Source of the DNA: Deinococcus aquaticus
Lineage (GTDB): Bacteria; Deinococcota; Deinococci; Deinococcales; Deinococcaceae
NCBI RefSeq assembly: GCF_028622095.1
Contig: NZ_CP115165.1
Location: forward strand, 2,849,501 to 2,913,500
DNA: 64,000 bases
Reading direction: 5' to 3'
The notes beneath the pieces are model-generated. The model searched no databases. It had not been told where the DNA came from and was given only the letters and a program-made list of their open reading frames with translations. Positions 46,701 through 57,768 of the stretch are shown piece by piece; positions within the stretch are counted from its first letter, which is position 1; each line of letters starts with the position of its first letter. The position numbers and the translations under genes are program-made.

Positions 46701-47035
46701 ATGACGAAGCCGCGCCGGAGGCCGATGTGTTCGCCGTAGGCGCGCAGGATGCGCACGCCGGCGCTGTGGAAGGTGCTCATCCAGAGGTTCTGGGCGCCGG
46801 GGACGAGGTGGCTGGCGCGTTCGCGCATCTCGGCGGCGGCTTTGTTGGTGAAGGTCACGGCGAGGATCTCGCCGGGTTGCACGTCGTAGTGGCCGATCAG
46901 GTGGGCGATACGGTAGATGAGGGTGCGGGTTTTGCCGCTGCCGGCGCCGGCGATGACCAGGGCGGGGCCGGTGTAGTGGTCGGCGGCCTGTGCCTGGGTG
47001 GGGTTCAGTTGGGCGAGCAGGTCGGGCGGGTTCAC
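43763..47035 (-). CDS. uvrD: UvrD/PcrA-type DNA helicase containing an intein
   Basis: SF1A 3'-5' helicase for repair and replication restart. The 1090-residue precursor becomes a 738-residue helicase after splicing. Motifs are: Q motif LNPTQAQA, Walker A AGAGSGKT (29-36), motif Ia TFTNKAAAEM, motif II DEYQDT (224-229), motif III split by the intein (GDPDQ before it, SIYKFRGAD after it), motif IV YRSSARVL, motif V TMHNAKGLEFPVV, motif VI YVGITRAMD, and a C-terminal KFGEGQVLAV Tudor-like segment. The start is GTG with TACAAT 6 nt upstream (leaderless). A 19-bp tandem repeat lies upstream (47061-47098). Confidence 0.96.
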   Translation of the reverse strand: MNPPDLLAQLNPTQAQAADHYTGPALVIAGAGSGKTRTLIYRIAHLIGHYDVQPGEILAVTFTNKAAAEMRERASHLVPGAQNLWMSTFHSAGVRILRAYGEHIGLRRGFVIYDDDDQLDVLKDIMGSLPGIGPDTNPRVLRGILDRAKSNLQTPADLDRAHEPYLSGIPREAAAEAYRRYETRKKAQNAIDFGDLITETVRLFREVPAVLNAVQNRARFIHVDEYQDTNKAQYELTRLLASRDRNLLVVGDPDQCLPPGTLIGTPQGPRPIETIAEGETVCGVGASGTRLPAQVTHVKRGHSSGPLWNVQTEAHTLRGTPHHIVLARHQPMQGQWYVYLMYREDRGYRVGLTVGARQNSEGQTDYGYRVRLNQENGDKVWVLRVCDTRADAAYWEALYAARYGLPTALFHGVGRNLAMGDDHLQRLFREIDTPAAARRLMTDLHLHPDFPHHRPQNGVRRQSLNLIMFQDHRHGSVGYHRIQWSSNRADIAAKLTDAGHPVRTNGRGGYRLELSRKDYPQALAEARQIAQDGGLELQRKAHIGGAMYAFTPLSHLHPGMLLLADTPHGLQETAVTQVTQEHYDGPVYDLTVTPTHTYLAGGLLVHNSIYKFRGADIQNILDFQKDYADAKVYMLEHNYRSSARVLGIANRLIENNAERLDKTLKAVKEDGPPVVFHRATDHRAEGDFVSEWITRLHAREGLPLTDMAVLYRTNAQSRVIEESLRRVQIPAKIVGGVGFYDRREIRDILAYARLSINPSDDVALRRIIGRPRRGIGDTALTKLLDWAAAHRTSLLEACARADMDGILDRGAQKAVDFAALMHAMSDAADNYEPGPFLRYVIETSGYLDLLRQEGPEGQVRAENLDELVNAAEEWSQENQGTIGDFLDDAALLSSVDDMRTKQENKDTPEDAVTLMTMHNAKGLEFPVVFIVGVEEGLLPSKGAIAEAGGIEEERRLFYVGITRAMDRLFLTAAENRMQYGKTNAAEDSRFLEEIEGGFDTVDPYGQVVDYRAKTWKTYRPTVPTASAVKNTSPLTAGMAYRGGERVRHPKFGEGQVLAVAGIGDRQEVTVHFPTAGTKKLLVKFANLSPA
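45215..46270 (-). mobile_element. Intein in the UvrD helicase (352 aa), with GIY-YIG-like segment
   Basis: Precursor residues 256-607. Block A begins CLPPGTLIGTPQG (Cys1), block B is GTPHHIVLA, block F YDLTVTPTHTYLAGG, and block G ends LLVHN before extein Ser608. All splicing residues are intact, including the penultimate His. The insertion is inside GDPDQ/SIYKFRGAD at the ATP-binding motif III, a known hot spot for helicase inteins. Between blocks B and F, WYVYLMYREDRGYRVGLT followed by R-rich and YWEALYAARYGLP segments resembles a GIY-YIG nuclease (residues about 335-410). A further segment (residues about 465-530) with SVGYHRIQWSSN and RLELSRKDYPQA may bind DNA. No LAGLIDADG motif is seen. 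Confidence 0.92.
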
Positions 47036-47060
47036 CTGGGAATTGTATCAGGCAGCGTTC

Positions 47061-47098
47061 TGCCCTGGGCGTAATGGCCTGCCCTGGGTGTGATGGGC
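47061..47098. repeat. 19-bp tandem repeat upstream of uvrD
   Basis: TGCCCTGGGCGTAATGGCC (47061-47079) followed by TGCCCTGGGTGTGATGGGC (47080-47098), three mismatches. It lies just upstream of the uvrD promoter and could be a regulatory array. Confidence 0.6.
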
Positions 47099-47163
47099 GG
47101 GGCCGGCCGTGTTCCCGGGCAGGGCACGGTTTTCGGGCTGCCTAACCCTGCTACGCTCCACGG

Positions 47164-48093
47164 GTGACGGCTTCCTCGACCTCCCTGCAGACCTCTTCGC
47201 GCGCGTCCAGACTGGCGCTGGGCAGCATTCTCGTGGCGGTGGTGGTGCTGTCCCTGAAGTACGTGGCGTACCTCATGACGGGCAGCGTGGCACTGTACTC
47301 GGACGCGCTGGAGAGCATCATCAACGTGGCGGCGGCGGTCGCGGCGCTGATCGCGCTGCGGGTCGCGGCCCGCCCGGCGGATGCCAACCACCCGTACGGG
47401 CACACGAAGGCCGAGTACTTCAGCGCGGTGGCCGAGGGCGTGCTGATCGTGCTGGCGGCGGCCGCGATCGTGCGCGAGGCGCTGCCGGCGCTGCTGAACC
47501 CGGCCACCTTGCCGGAGCAGGCCGGACTGGGACTGGCGGGGCTGGGCGTGAACCTGGGGGCGGGCCTGCTGAACGCGGTGTGGGCGTCGGTGCTGCTGCG
47601 TCAGGGGCGGGCGCTGCGTTCGCCGGCGCTGCTGGCGGACGGGCGGCACATCTTCAGTGACGTGGTGACCAGCGTGGGGGTGCTGCTGGGCGTGCTGGCG
47701 GCGCGCCTGACGGGGCAGGCGTGGCTGGACCCGCTGCTGGCGATTCTGGTGGCGCTGAACATCCTGTGGAGCGGGTGGCTGCTGGTGCGGGAGAGCGTGG
47801 GCGGCCTGATGGACGCGGCGGTGGAACCGGATACCGAGGCGAAGATCCGGCAGGCGATGAGTCTGCACGGGCAGGGCGCGCTGGAGATGCATGACCTGCG
47901 GACCCGGCATGCGGGAAGCGTGACGTTCATCGAGTTTCACATGGTGGTGCCGGGTGACATGACGGTGCAGGAGGCGCACAGCATCTGCGACCGCCTGGAG
48001 GACGCCATCCGGGCCGAGACGCCGCAGTCGTCGATCAGCATTCATGTGGAGCCGCAGGAGAAGGCCAAGCATCACGGCGTGCTGGTGCTGTAG
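47164..48093 (+). CDS. Cation diffusion facilitator (CDF) transporter
   Basis: A 309-residue divalent-metal/H+ antiporter with six predicted helices and a C-terminal cytoplasmic domain. The transport site is SDALES in helix 2 and H-x-x-x-D (GRHIFSDVVTS) in helix 5, matching the paired motifs of CDF proteins. The cytoplasmic domain has TFIEFHMVVPGDMTV and IHVEP, with a histidine pair near the end (AKHHG). The Asp-rich site suggests Zn, Mn or Fe; sequence alone does not say which. The start is GTG with TACGCT (47152-47157) 6 nt upstream, so the mRNA is probably leaderless. Confidence 0.92.
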   Translation: MTASSTSLQTSSRASRLALGSILVAVVVLSLKYVAYLMTGSVALYSDALESIINVAAAVAALIALRVAARPADANHPYGHTKAEYFSAVAEGVLIVLAAAAIVREALPALLNPATLPEQAGLGLAGLGVNLGAGLLNAVWASVLLRQGRALRSPALLADGRHIFSDVVTSVGVLLGVLAARLTGQAWLDPLLAILVALNILWSGWLLVRESVGGLMDAAVEPDTEAKIRQAMSLHGQGALEMHDLRTRHAGSVTFIEFHMVVPGDMTVQEAHSICDRLEDAIRAETPQSSISIHVEPQEKAKHHGVLVL

Positions 48094-48285
48094 AGACCGC
48101 TGTCTGTCGGGGGCGCTGTCAGCATTGATACTGATCACGCCCGGGCAGGTGTGGAGTTCCGTGATGCGGGACGACCCGCCGGTTGGCAGGTCAGTTCAGG
48201 CGCGCCCAGCGCAGGTTGGGGCTGTTCAGGGGCTTCATGAAGCCCGGCTTCATCTGACAGTTCCTTCATGTCGAACGACCGTGCC

Positions 48286-48316
48286 TATACTCCCCTGAGT
48301 TAACGTTTCAGGGAGG
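48286..48316 (+). promoter_or_regulatory. FDH operon -10 box and ribosome binding site
   Basis: TATACT (48286-48291) with CTTCAT at 16-bp spacing upstream. AGGGAGG ends 5 nt before ATG 48321. Between them CTGAGTTAACGTTTCAG (48295-48311) is an imperfect palindrome. Confidence 0.6.
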
Positions 48317-48320
48317 ATGT

Positions 48321-51386
<3,066 letters not shown>

Positions 51387-51444
51387 GATTCAGCGGAAGG
51401 GGGGCGGCCGGCGACTGCCTCCCCCCTTCCGCACAGGAGACACC

Positions 51445-51948
51445 ATGGCGAAACCACTTGAATTCACGCCCCGCATCCCGACCGCGCAGGAGAAACTGCA
51501 TTCAGAGGTCGAGGATTCCACCGACGCGCTGCTGGAGGGCCTGTACCTGCTGCGGCAACTGCATGAGCACGGCGTGCTGGACGTGGCGGGCAAGACCGTG
51601 CGGGGCGGCGAGGGCCTGATCGCGTCGCTGCTGCACATCACGGGCGGCGAGAGCGGCACGACCCTGCTGCGCAACGCCACGGAACTGGGCAAGACCCTGG
51701 CGGCGCTGGACCCGCGCGAGGTCGGCATTCTGGGTAGCGCCATCACGACCGGCGTGAACGAGGGCGCGCGGCACGTCGCGGCCGGCAAGGGCGTGGGCCT
51801 GGGTGAACTGATGGGCCTGCTCAAGGACCGGGACGTGCAGGTGGCGCTAGGCGCCCTGTTCGCGGTTCTGAAGGGCGCGGGGCGGGCGCTGCGCGAGGCG
51901 AACGGCGACATGCCGAAAACCGCGAATCAGTCCGAGGTGGGCCGCTGA
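51445..51948 (+). CDS. DUF1641 protein, formate dehydrogenase partner
   Basis: A 167-residue helical protein with the DUF1641 core: STDALLEGLYLLRQLHEHGVLD, shown as EGLYLLRQLHEHGVLD, and GLGELMGLLKDRDVQVAL. It lacks metal-binding cysteines. In Firmicutes the equivalent gene (YjgD/YrhD) lies next to the formate dehydrogenase and the two form a complex that reports electrons to menaquinone; I infer the same role. An AGGAG site precedes the ATG by 7 nt, and the gene is 58 bp after fdhA. The stop overlaps the probable fdhD start. Confidence 0.88.
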   Translation: MAKPLEFTPRIPTAQEKLHSEVEDSTDALLEGLYLLRQLHEHGVLDVAGKTVRGGEGLIASLLHITGGESGTTLLRNATELGKTLAALDPREVGILGSAITTGVNEGARHVAAGKGVGLGELMGLLKDRDVQVALGALFAVLKGAGRALREANGDMPKTANQSEVGR

Positions 51949-52793
51949 GCACCACGCACGGCCGTGACGGGGAGGCTCACGCTCGCCTCCCCGTCACGCT
52001 GTTCCGGGCGGATGGGGCGGCGGAGCGGCTGGACGCCGTGGCGGTCGAGGAGCCGCTGGAACTGCGCCTGCACGCGCCCGGCGGTGTGGGAACGGAGGAC
52101 GCGGGGGCGGGCCTGCCGCTGGGTGTGCTGATGCGCACGCCGGGGCACGACCGCGACCTGCTGCTGGGCTGGCTGATCTCGGAGGGGCTGCTGCCCACCG
52201 CGTTCACGCTGGACCCGGACCCGGAGAACGCGAACGTGTGGCATCTGCGCACGCCGGAGTACGCGCGGCTGGCGGCGGGCGCGCGGCTGGCCGTGTCGTC
52301 GAGTGCCTGCGGGGTGTGCGGGTCGGGCAGTATCGAGGGACTGGCAGTGCGCGCCTCCGGGCCAGTCTGGACAGCGGGGCCGCTGGACGCCGCGTTCCTG
52401 GCGGGCCTGCCCGAGAGGTTACGGGCGGCCCAGCCGGGCTTCGCGGCGACCGGGGGGCTGCACGGCGCGGCGCTGTTCACGGCGGAAGGCGCGCTGTGCT
52501 GCGCGCGTGAGGACGTGGGGCGGCACAATGCCGTGGACAAGGTGGTCGGCTGGGCGCACGGTCAGCAGCCCGGGCCGCTGGGAGGTCAGGTGCTGGTGGT
52601 CAGCAGCCGCGCGGGCTTTGAGATCGCGCAGAAGGCCGTGACGGCCGGGATCGGCGTGGTGGTGGCGGTGGGCGCGGCGACCAGTCTGGCGGTCGATACG
52701 GCGGCGGTGTTCGGCGTGACCCTGTGCGGCTTTACCCGCGAGGGCCGCCTGACGGTGTACGCCGGGGCTGACCGGGTAAGGGCCGGGCCGTGA
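51945..52793 (+). CDS. fdhD: Formate dehydrogenase accessory sulfurtransferase FdhD
   Basis: Transfers sulfur from the IscS persulfide to the bis-MGD cofactor, needed for FDH activity. Recognisable features are the VAVEEPLELRL start motif, RTPGHDRDLLLGWLISEG, the sulfur-carrying CxxC (ACGVCGSGSIE), GGLHGAALF, REDVGRHNAVDKVVG and a C-terminal TLCGFTREGRLTVYAG. The N-terminus is uncertain. The first ATG/GTG in frame (52038) falls inside the VAVEEP motif, so I extend to the CTG at 51945 that overlaps the upstream TGA (282 aa, close to the E. coli 277). The frame is open throughout that extension. Confidence 0.88.
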   Translation: MSTTHGRDGEAHARLPVTLFRADGAAERLDAVAVEEPLELRLHAPGGVGTEDAGAGLPLGVLMRTPGHDRDLLLGWLISEGLLPTAFTLDPDPENANVWHLRTPEYARLAAGARLAVSSSACGVCGSGSIEGLAVRASGPVWTAGPLDAAFLAGLPERLRAAQPGFAATGGLHGAALFTAEGALCCAREDVGRHNAVDKVVGWAHGQQPGPLGGQVLVVSSRAGFEIAQKAVTAGIGVVVAVGAATSLAVDTAAVFGVTLCGFTREGRLTVYAGADRVRAGP

Positions 52794-52860
52794 CCGGCCG
52801 GGATTGTACGCGGCCCTGCATGATGAGCTTTTAGGTCTGAAACGATGAAGTGCGCCCCTG

Positions 52861-52889
52861 CTAACGCCCGTTAGACTCCTTGACGTCAA
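52861..52889 (+). promoter_or_regulatory. Palindromes upstream of the OxlT-like gene
   Basis: CTAAC-GCCC-GTTAG (52861-52874) overlaps a possible -10 TAGACT (52872-52877). The 10-bp palindrome TTGACGTCAA (52880-52889) lies just after it. They are candidate operator sites for separate control of the transporter. Confidence 0.45.
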
Positions 52890-52916
52890 ACAAACTGACG
52901 GGCTTCAGGAGGGCGT

Positions 52917-54317
52917 ATGGGATTTCTGGATCGTGAGCATTCTGTCGCAGGATCAAACTGGACCCGCTGGCTGGTCCCGCCCGCCGCGCTGGCCGTACAC
53001 CTGAGCATCGGGCAGATCTACGGGTACTCGGTGTTCAACAAGCCCCTCTCCCGCCTGATCAGCGGCGACCTGACCGCCGAGACCGGTGCGCCCGGCGACT
53101 GGTCCCTGTTCCAGGTGGGCCTGATCTTCAGCGTGGCCCTGTTTTTCCTGGGAGCCAGCAGCGCCATCTTCGGCAAGTGGGTGGAACGCGAGGGGCCGCG
53201 CAAGACCATGTTCGCCAGCGCCCTGCTGTTCTGCGGCGGATTCTTCGTCGCGGCGCTCGGCGTGAAACTGCACTCGCTGCCACTCGTGATCTTCGGGAAC
53301 GGCGTGCTGGGCGGCATCGGGCTGGGCCTGGGGTACATCAGCCCGGTCAGCACGCTGATCAAGTGGTTCCCGGACCGGCCGGGACTGGCGACCGGCATGG
53401 CCATCATGGGCTTCGGCGGCGGCGCCCTGATCGGCAGTCCGCTGGGCACCGCACTCATGACCCGTTTTGCCGGGGATGGCACGCTGGGCGTCGGCACGAC
53501 CTTCCTGATCATGGGGGCCGTGTACCTGCTGTTCATGCTGTTCGGCGCGTTCCTGATCCGCGTGCCCGCCGAGGGCTGGACGCCCGCCGGGTGGACCCCG
53601 AAACCGCAGGCTCCGGGCGGCATGATCTCCTCTCACAACGTGCTGGTCGATCAGGCGTTCCGCACGCCGCAGTTCTGGCTGCTGTTCGCCGTGCTGTTCC
53701 TGAACGTCACAGCCGGGATCGGCGTGCTCGGGCAGGCCAGCGTGATGATTCAGGAGATGTTCAGTGACCGCGTCCTGGGCGCCGGGAACGGCGTGACGGC
53801 CGCCGCCGCCGCCGGCTTCGTAGGCCTGCTGAGCATCTTCAACATGGCCGGGCGGTTCATCTGGTCCTCGACCAGCGACCGCATCGGGCGCAAGCCCACG
53901 TACATGATCTTCTTCGCGCTGGGCGCCGTGCTGTACTTCCTGATTCCCATGTTCGGCAACATGGGCAGCCTGGTGCTGTTCGTGGCGGGCTTCTGCGTGA
54001 TCATGAGCATGTACGGCGGCGGGTTCGCCACCATTCCCGCGTACCTGCGGGACATGTTCGGCACCGCGAACGTCGGCGCGATCCACGGCCGCCTGCTGCT
54101 CGCCTGGAGTGCCGCCGCCATCGTCGGCCCCAGCCTCGTGAACGGCTTCCGCGACAGTCAGATCAAGGCCGGGATTCCCGCCGCGCAGGCGTACAGCACC
54201 ACCATGTACATCATGGCCGCGCTGCTGGTCGTGGGGTTTGTGGCCAACCTGATGGTCCGCCCCGTCGCCGAGAAGTTCTGGGCCCAGAACCGCGCGCCCG
54301 CCGCCAGCCACGACTAA
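52917..54317 (+). CDS. MFS transporter, oxalate:formate antiporter (OxlT)-like
   Basis: A 466-residue major-facilitator protein with 12 predicted helices. It has the OxlT-group pattern: AVHLSIGQIYGYSVFNKPL, GIGLGLGYISPVSTLIKWFPDRPG (given as YISPVSTLIKWFPDRPG), ATGMAIMGFGGGALIG, FIWSSTSDRIGRKPTY between helices 8 and 9 and YGGGFATIPAYLRDMFG. It follows the FDH/FdhD genes, so formate, oxalate or another small carboxylate is the likely cargo; relatives also carry lactate or pyruvate. The AGGAG site precedes the ATG. A 43-residue companion gene follows after 40 bp. Confidence 0.9.
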   Translation: MGFLDREHSVAGSNWTRWLVPPAALAVHLSIGQIYGYSVFNKPLSRLISGDLTAETGAPGDWSLFQVGLIFSVALFFLGASSAIFGKWVEREGPRKTMFASALLFCGGFFVAALGVKLHSLPLVIFGNGVLGGIGLGLGYISPVSTLIKWFPDRPGLATGMAIMGFGGGALIGSPLGTALMTRFAGDGTLGVGTTFLIMGAVYLLFMLFGAFLIRVPAEGWTPAGWTPKPQAPGGMISSHNVLVDQAFRTPQFWLLFAVLFLNVTAGIGVLGQASVMIQEMFSDRVLGAGNGVTAAAAAGFVGLLSIFNMAGRFIWSSTSDRIGRKPTYMIFFALGAVLYFLIPMFGNMGSLVLFVAGFCVIMSMYGGGFATIPAYLRDMFGTANVGAIHGRLLLAWSAAAIVGPSLVNGFRDSQIKAGIPAAQAYSTTMYIMAALLVVGFVANLMVRPVAEKFWAQNRAPAASHD

Positions 54318-54357
54318 CGCAGCCACGACTGATACGCATTCCAGCCAGGAGGTCCGC

Positions 54358-54489
54358 ATGACCCGTTCCACCCCCGAACCCACCGAACAGCTGTCTCCCG
54401 TGATCTACCTGACGTGGCTGGTGCCCGGCATTCCCCTGGTCTGGGGCGTCTGGCAGACGCTGATCAAGGTCGCGCAACTGTTCCAGTAA
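54358..54489 (+). CDS. MFS transporter small subunit, 43 aa
   Basis: A 43-codon gene with AGGAGG 6 nt before its ATG. The product begins MTRSTPEPTEQ, then has one membrane helix (LSPVIYLTWLVPGIPLVWGV) and an amphipathic end (WQTLIKVAQLFQ). Such one-helix proteins follow OxlT-like MFS genes in many bacteria, where they are thought to be a small subunit of the transporter. The codon usage, strong ribosome binding site and position support it as real, although it is too short for routine gene calling. Confidence 0.8.
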   Translation: MTRSTPEPTEQLSPVIYLTWLVPGIPLVWGVWQTLIKVAQLFQ

Positions 54490-54490
54490 G

Positions 54491-54558
54491 CCGGCCTGAT
54501 GGCAGATGGCAGATGGCGGCCTCCCCCACTTCTGGGGGAGGTTCGCTGTTCAGGCCGG
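54491..54558. terminator. Nested hairpins between convergent MFS-small-subunit and uvrA2 genes
   Basis: Outer arms CCGGCCTG (54491-54498) / CAGGCCGG (54551-54558) and an inner stem CCTCCCCC / GGGGGAGG (54520-54527 / 54534-54541). A GATGGCAGATGGCAGATGGC repeat lies between them. This probably ends transcription from both sides. Confidence 0.6.
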
Positions 54559-54559
54559 T

Positions 54560-57148
54560 TCAGGTCGGGGCGGGCTGCGCGCGTCCGTCCAGTTCGCGGC
54601 GCAGGTACGGTGCGGTGCGGCTGCCACTTGCCCTGGCGACCTGTTCGGGGGTGCCCTGGGCCACGATCTGACCGCCCTCCTCTCCCGCGCCGGGGCCGAG
54701 GTCCACGACCCAGTCACTTGCGGCGATCACGCCCAGGTCGTGCTCGACGACCATGACGGTATGCCCGGCGTCCACGAGGCGGCGCAGCTGCGCGCCCAGG
54801 CGTTCCACGTCGCTGGGGTGCAGGCCGGTGGTGGGTTCGTCCAGCAGGTACACGGTGTGGCCGCGCACGGCCTTCTGGAGTTCGGTCGCCAGTTTCACGC
54901 GCTGCGCCTCGCCGCCCGAGAGTTCCGTGGCAGGCTGCCCGAGGCGCAGGTAGCCCAGGCCGACCTCCTGAAGGGTGCTCAGGGCGCGGTGGACGGGGGC
55001 CTCGTCTGCGAACACCTGCGCGGCGGCGTCCACGGTGAGGTTCAGCACCTGCGCGATGTTCAGGCCGTTCCAGGTGACCTCCAGCGTGGCGGCTTTAAAG
55101 CGGGTGCCGTGGCAGACGGGACAGGGCGCATATACGGACGGCAGGAACAGCAGTTCCACGGTCACGAAGCCCTCGCCCTGGCAGTGTTCGCAGCGGCCGC
55201 CCTTCACGTTGAACGAGAAGCGGCCCGCGCTGTAGCGGCGCTCCCGGGCCAGGGGCGTCGCGGCGAACAGGCGGCGTACGTGGTCGAACAGGCCGGTGTA
55301 CGTGGCGAGGTTGCTGCGCGGCGTGCGCCCGATGGGTGCCTGCGTGACCTGCACCAGCCGCCGCACGCGTCCCACATCGCCGCCCAGGGTGCCCTGCGTG
55401 GGGGCGGGGGCGTCGTCGGCAGTCAGCAGATCGGCCGGGTCGGCGCCAGCTTCGACTGGGGCTATCTCGCGGCCCAGGTGGGCGCCCAGCAGGTCCGCGA
55501 GGGCCTGGGTGATCAGGCTGGACTTCCCGGAGCCGCTGACGCCCGTCACGGCCGTCAGAACGCCCAGTGGCAGGCGCACGTCCACGCCGCTCAGGTTGTT
55601 GCGGGTCACGCCGCGCAGGTCCAGCCAGCCGGTCGGGTCGCGGCGCACGCCTAGCAAAGGTGCGGGCGGCCCGAAGAGGTGCCGGGCGGTCAGGGAGTCC
55701 GGCACGTCCCGCAGGCCCGCCGGGGGACCGCTGTACAGTACCTGCCCGCCGTGCTGCCCGGCATGCGGGCCGACATCCACGATCCAGTCGGCGTGGCGGA
55801 TCACGCCCGGCTCGTGTTCCACCACGAACAGCGAGTTCCCACCGGCTTTCAGGCGGTCCAGGGCGCCCAGCAGCGCCTCGGTGTCGGCGGGATGCAGCCC
55901 GGCAGAGGGTTCGTCCAGCACGTACACCACCCCGAACAGGTTCGAGTACAGCTGCGTGGCCAGCCGCAGGCGTTGCAGTTCGCCGGGCGACAGGGTGGGC
56001 GTGCCGCGTTCCAGGGTCAGGTAGCCCAGGCCCAGGCGTTCCAGCACGTCCACGCGGGCGCACAGGTCGGCGGCCAGCCGGGTCAGAGCCAGCGCCTCCT
56101 CGGGCGGGCGGGGAGTGCCGTCCGGGCGGGCCGTCTGCCCGGCGGCCGCGGGGGCGAGCAGTTCGGCGGCGCGGCGCAGCGGCAGGCGCGAGAACTCCAT
56201 GATGTCCAGCCCGGCAAACGTCACGCCCAGGGCCGCGCGGGTCAGCCGCTTGCCGTGGCAGACGGGGCACTCGCGGATCACCATGAACGACGCCGCCCGG
56301 CGCTTCATGCTCTCGCTGCCGCTGTTCGCGAACGTGTGCAGCACGTGCCGCCGCGCGGACGTGAACGTGCCCAGGTACGACGGCTCGGCGCGGCGTTTCA
56401 CGGCCCGGCGCGTCTCCTCGGGCGTCAGACCCGGGTACACCGGCACCTGCGGCTGCTCGTCCGTGAACAGAATCCAGTCGCGGGCCTCGCGCGGCAGGTC
56501 CTGCCAGGGGGTGTCCACGTCGTAGTCCAGCGTGACCAGAATGTCGCGCTGGTTCTGCCCGGCCCACGCGGTCGGCCACGCCGCCACGGCCCGCTCGCGG
56601 ATGGTCAGGGACGGGTCCGGGACCATGCTCTCCTCGGTCACGGCGAACACGCGGCCCAGCCCATGGCATTCCGGGCAGGCGCCCTCCGGCGTGTTCGGCG
56701 AGAACCCCTCGGCGTAGATGATGCCCTGCCCCGCCGGGTAGTCCCCCGCGCGGGAGTACAGCAGGCGCAGCACGTTGTTCAGGGTGGTCAGGCTGCCCAC
56801 ACTGCTGCGCGCCGACGTGACGCCCCGCCCCTGCTGCAACGCCACGGCGGGCGGCAGGCCGTCGATGCGGTCCACGTCCGGCGTGCCCAGCTGATTGAAC
56901 AGCCGCCGCGCGTACGGCGACACGGAATCCAGGTAGCGGCGCTGCGCCTCGGCGTACAGCGTCCCGAACGCCAGCGAGGACTTCCCGGACCCCGACACGC
57001 CCGTGAACACCACCAGCGCGTCGCGGGGCAGGTCCACGTCCACGTTCTTCAGGTTGTGCTCCCGCGCGCCGCGCACCTGCACGAACCCGTCGCGCGGCCG
57101 GTCGTCGCGCGGGGAGCCGTCGCGAGAGGAGGATGGAAGGTCGTTCAT
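54560..57148 (-). CDS. uvrA2: Class II UvrA (UvrA2), excinuclease-like ABC ATPase
   Basis: An 862-residue UvrA homologue with two ABC modules. Module I has Walker [16 protein letters not shown] and signature [12 protein letters not shown] (S-P-G-E in place of S-G-G-E). Module II has [15 protein letters not shown], signature [14 protein letters not shown] and Walker [17 protein letters not shown]. Zinc motifs are [20 protein letters not shown] and [18 protein letters not shown]. It is about 130 residues shorter than UvrA1 because the region between Walker A and first zinc motif lacks the UvrB-binding domain, as in Deinococcus UvrA2 and the DrrC self-resistance proteins. Its role is tolerance of DNA-damaging agents or intercalators rather than standard excision. 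Confidence 0.9.
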   Translation of the reverse strand: MNDLPSSSRDGSPRDDRPRDGFVQVRGAREHNLKNVDVDLPRDALVVFTGVSGSGKSSLAFGTLYAEAQRRYLDSVSPYARRLFNQLGTPDVDRIDGLPPAVALQQGRGVTSARSSVGSLTTLNNVLRLLYSRAGDYPAGQGIIYAEGFSPNTPEGACPECHGLGRVFAVTEESMVPDPSLTIRERAVAAWPTAWAGQNQRDILVTLDYDVDTPWQDLPREARDWILFTDEQPQVPVYPGLTPEETRRAVKRRAEPSYLGTFTSARRHVLHTFANSGSESMKRRAASFMVIRECPVCHGKRLTRAALGVTFAGLDIMEFSRLPLRRAAELLAPAAAGQTARPDGTPRPPEEALALTRLAADLCARVDVLERLGLGYLTLERGTPTLSPGELQRLRLATQLYSNLFGVVYVLDEPSAGLHPADTEALLGALDRLKAGGNSLFVVEHEPGVIRHADWIVDVGPHAGQHGGQVLYSGPPAGLRDVPDSLTARHLFGPPAPLLGVRRDPTGWLDLRGVTRNNLSGVDVRLPLGVLTAVTGVSGSGKSSLITQALADLLGAHLGREIAPVEAGADPADLLTADDAPAPTQGTLGGDVGRVRRLVQVTQAPIGRTPRSNLATYTGLFDHVRRLFAATPLARERRYSAGRFSFNVKGGRCEHCQGEGFVTVELLFLPSVYAPCPVCHGTRFKAATLEVTWNGLNIAQVLNLTVDAAAQVFADEAPVHRALSTLQEVGLGYLRLGQPATELSGGEAQRVKLATELQKAVRGHTVYLLDEPTTGLHPSDVERLGAQLRRLVDAGHTVMVVEHDLGVIAASDWVVDLGPGAGEEGGQIVAQGTPEQVARASGSRTAPYLRRELDGRAQPAPT

Positions 57149-57218
57149 CCCGGCATGATTCCCCCGCCAGTCGCCGGGCGGGTGCGCGGTCCCTTCAGCC
57201 GTTGCCCATGCTCGGGCG

Positions 57219-57752
57219 TCAGAACGGGAAGAAGATGAGCTGCCCTGGCATCTCCGGGAACGTCGCGTACAGGCTGTCGGCCTGGGGCTTCAGGGCGTCC
57301 AGGAAATCCCTGCCGCGTAGCGTGTCGATCTGGCAGTCCGGTGTCCGGTCACTCCCCGACACCTTACAGGTCACCTCATGCGGCGTGCCGTCCAGCGTGC
57401 GGAGGGTGCCGGTGCGCAGTTGCGCGACCGGGAAGATGTTCGCGCGGGCGAACGCCGCCTGGAGGGCCGCGTCACTCCGGAAGGCGGCCAGGGTGGTGTT
57501 CCGCCCGGACAGGAACTGCGCGAGGGCGTCCCTGCGGTCATCGTCGCCCATGTTGGGCAGCAACACGCTCACGGGGCCACTCACGGCCGCCAGGGTGGGC
57601 TGCATGGCGCGGCACATGATGTCGCTGGCGGCGCGGGCGCAGGACCGCACGTAGTCCCGCGCGTCCTTCGGCGAGTACAGGTCCAGGCCCTGTGGATCGC
57701 ACCCGGCCAGCAGCGGGAGTGTCAGGGCCAGGGGGAGCAGGCGGCGCGTCAT
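57219..57752 (-). CDS. Hypothetical lipoprotein, 177 aa
   Basis: Not recognised. It has a lipoprotein signal (MTRRLLPLALTLPLLAGC, lipid Cys18). The mature domain has four further cysteines (VRSCARAASDIMCRAM near 37-47, VTCKVSG, PDCQID), which could form two disulfides outside the cytoplasm. The C-terminus is hydrophobic (GQLIFFPF). TACTCT lies 5 nt before the ATG, suggesting a very short or absent leader. It lies 16 bp after the alpha/beta-hydrolase gene and could be co-transcribed with it. Confidence 0.7.
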   Translation of the reverse strand: MTRRLLPLALTLPLLAGCDPQGLDLYSPKDARDYVRSCARAASDIMCRAMQPTLAAVSGPVSVLLPNMGDDDRRDALAQFLSGRNTTLAAFRSDAALQAAFARANIFPVAQLRTGTLRTLDGTPHEVTCKVSGSDRTPDCQIDTLRGRDFLDALKPQADSLYATFPEMPGQLIFFPF

Positions 57753-57768
57753 GCTCCAGAGTACCGGG

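Noticed and set aside
46250..47163. Radiation/desiccation response motif at uvrD, and at uvrA2
   Set aside because: I looked for the palindrome TTATG-N7-CATAA in the upstream regions of the repair genes and saw no match.
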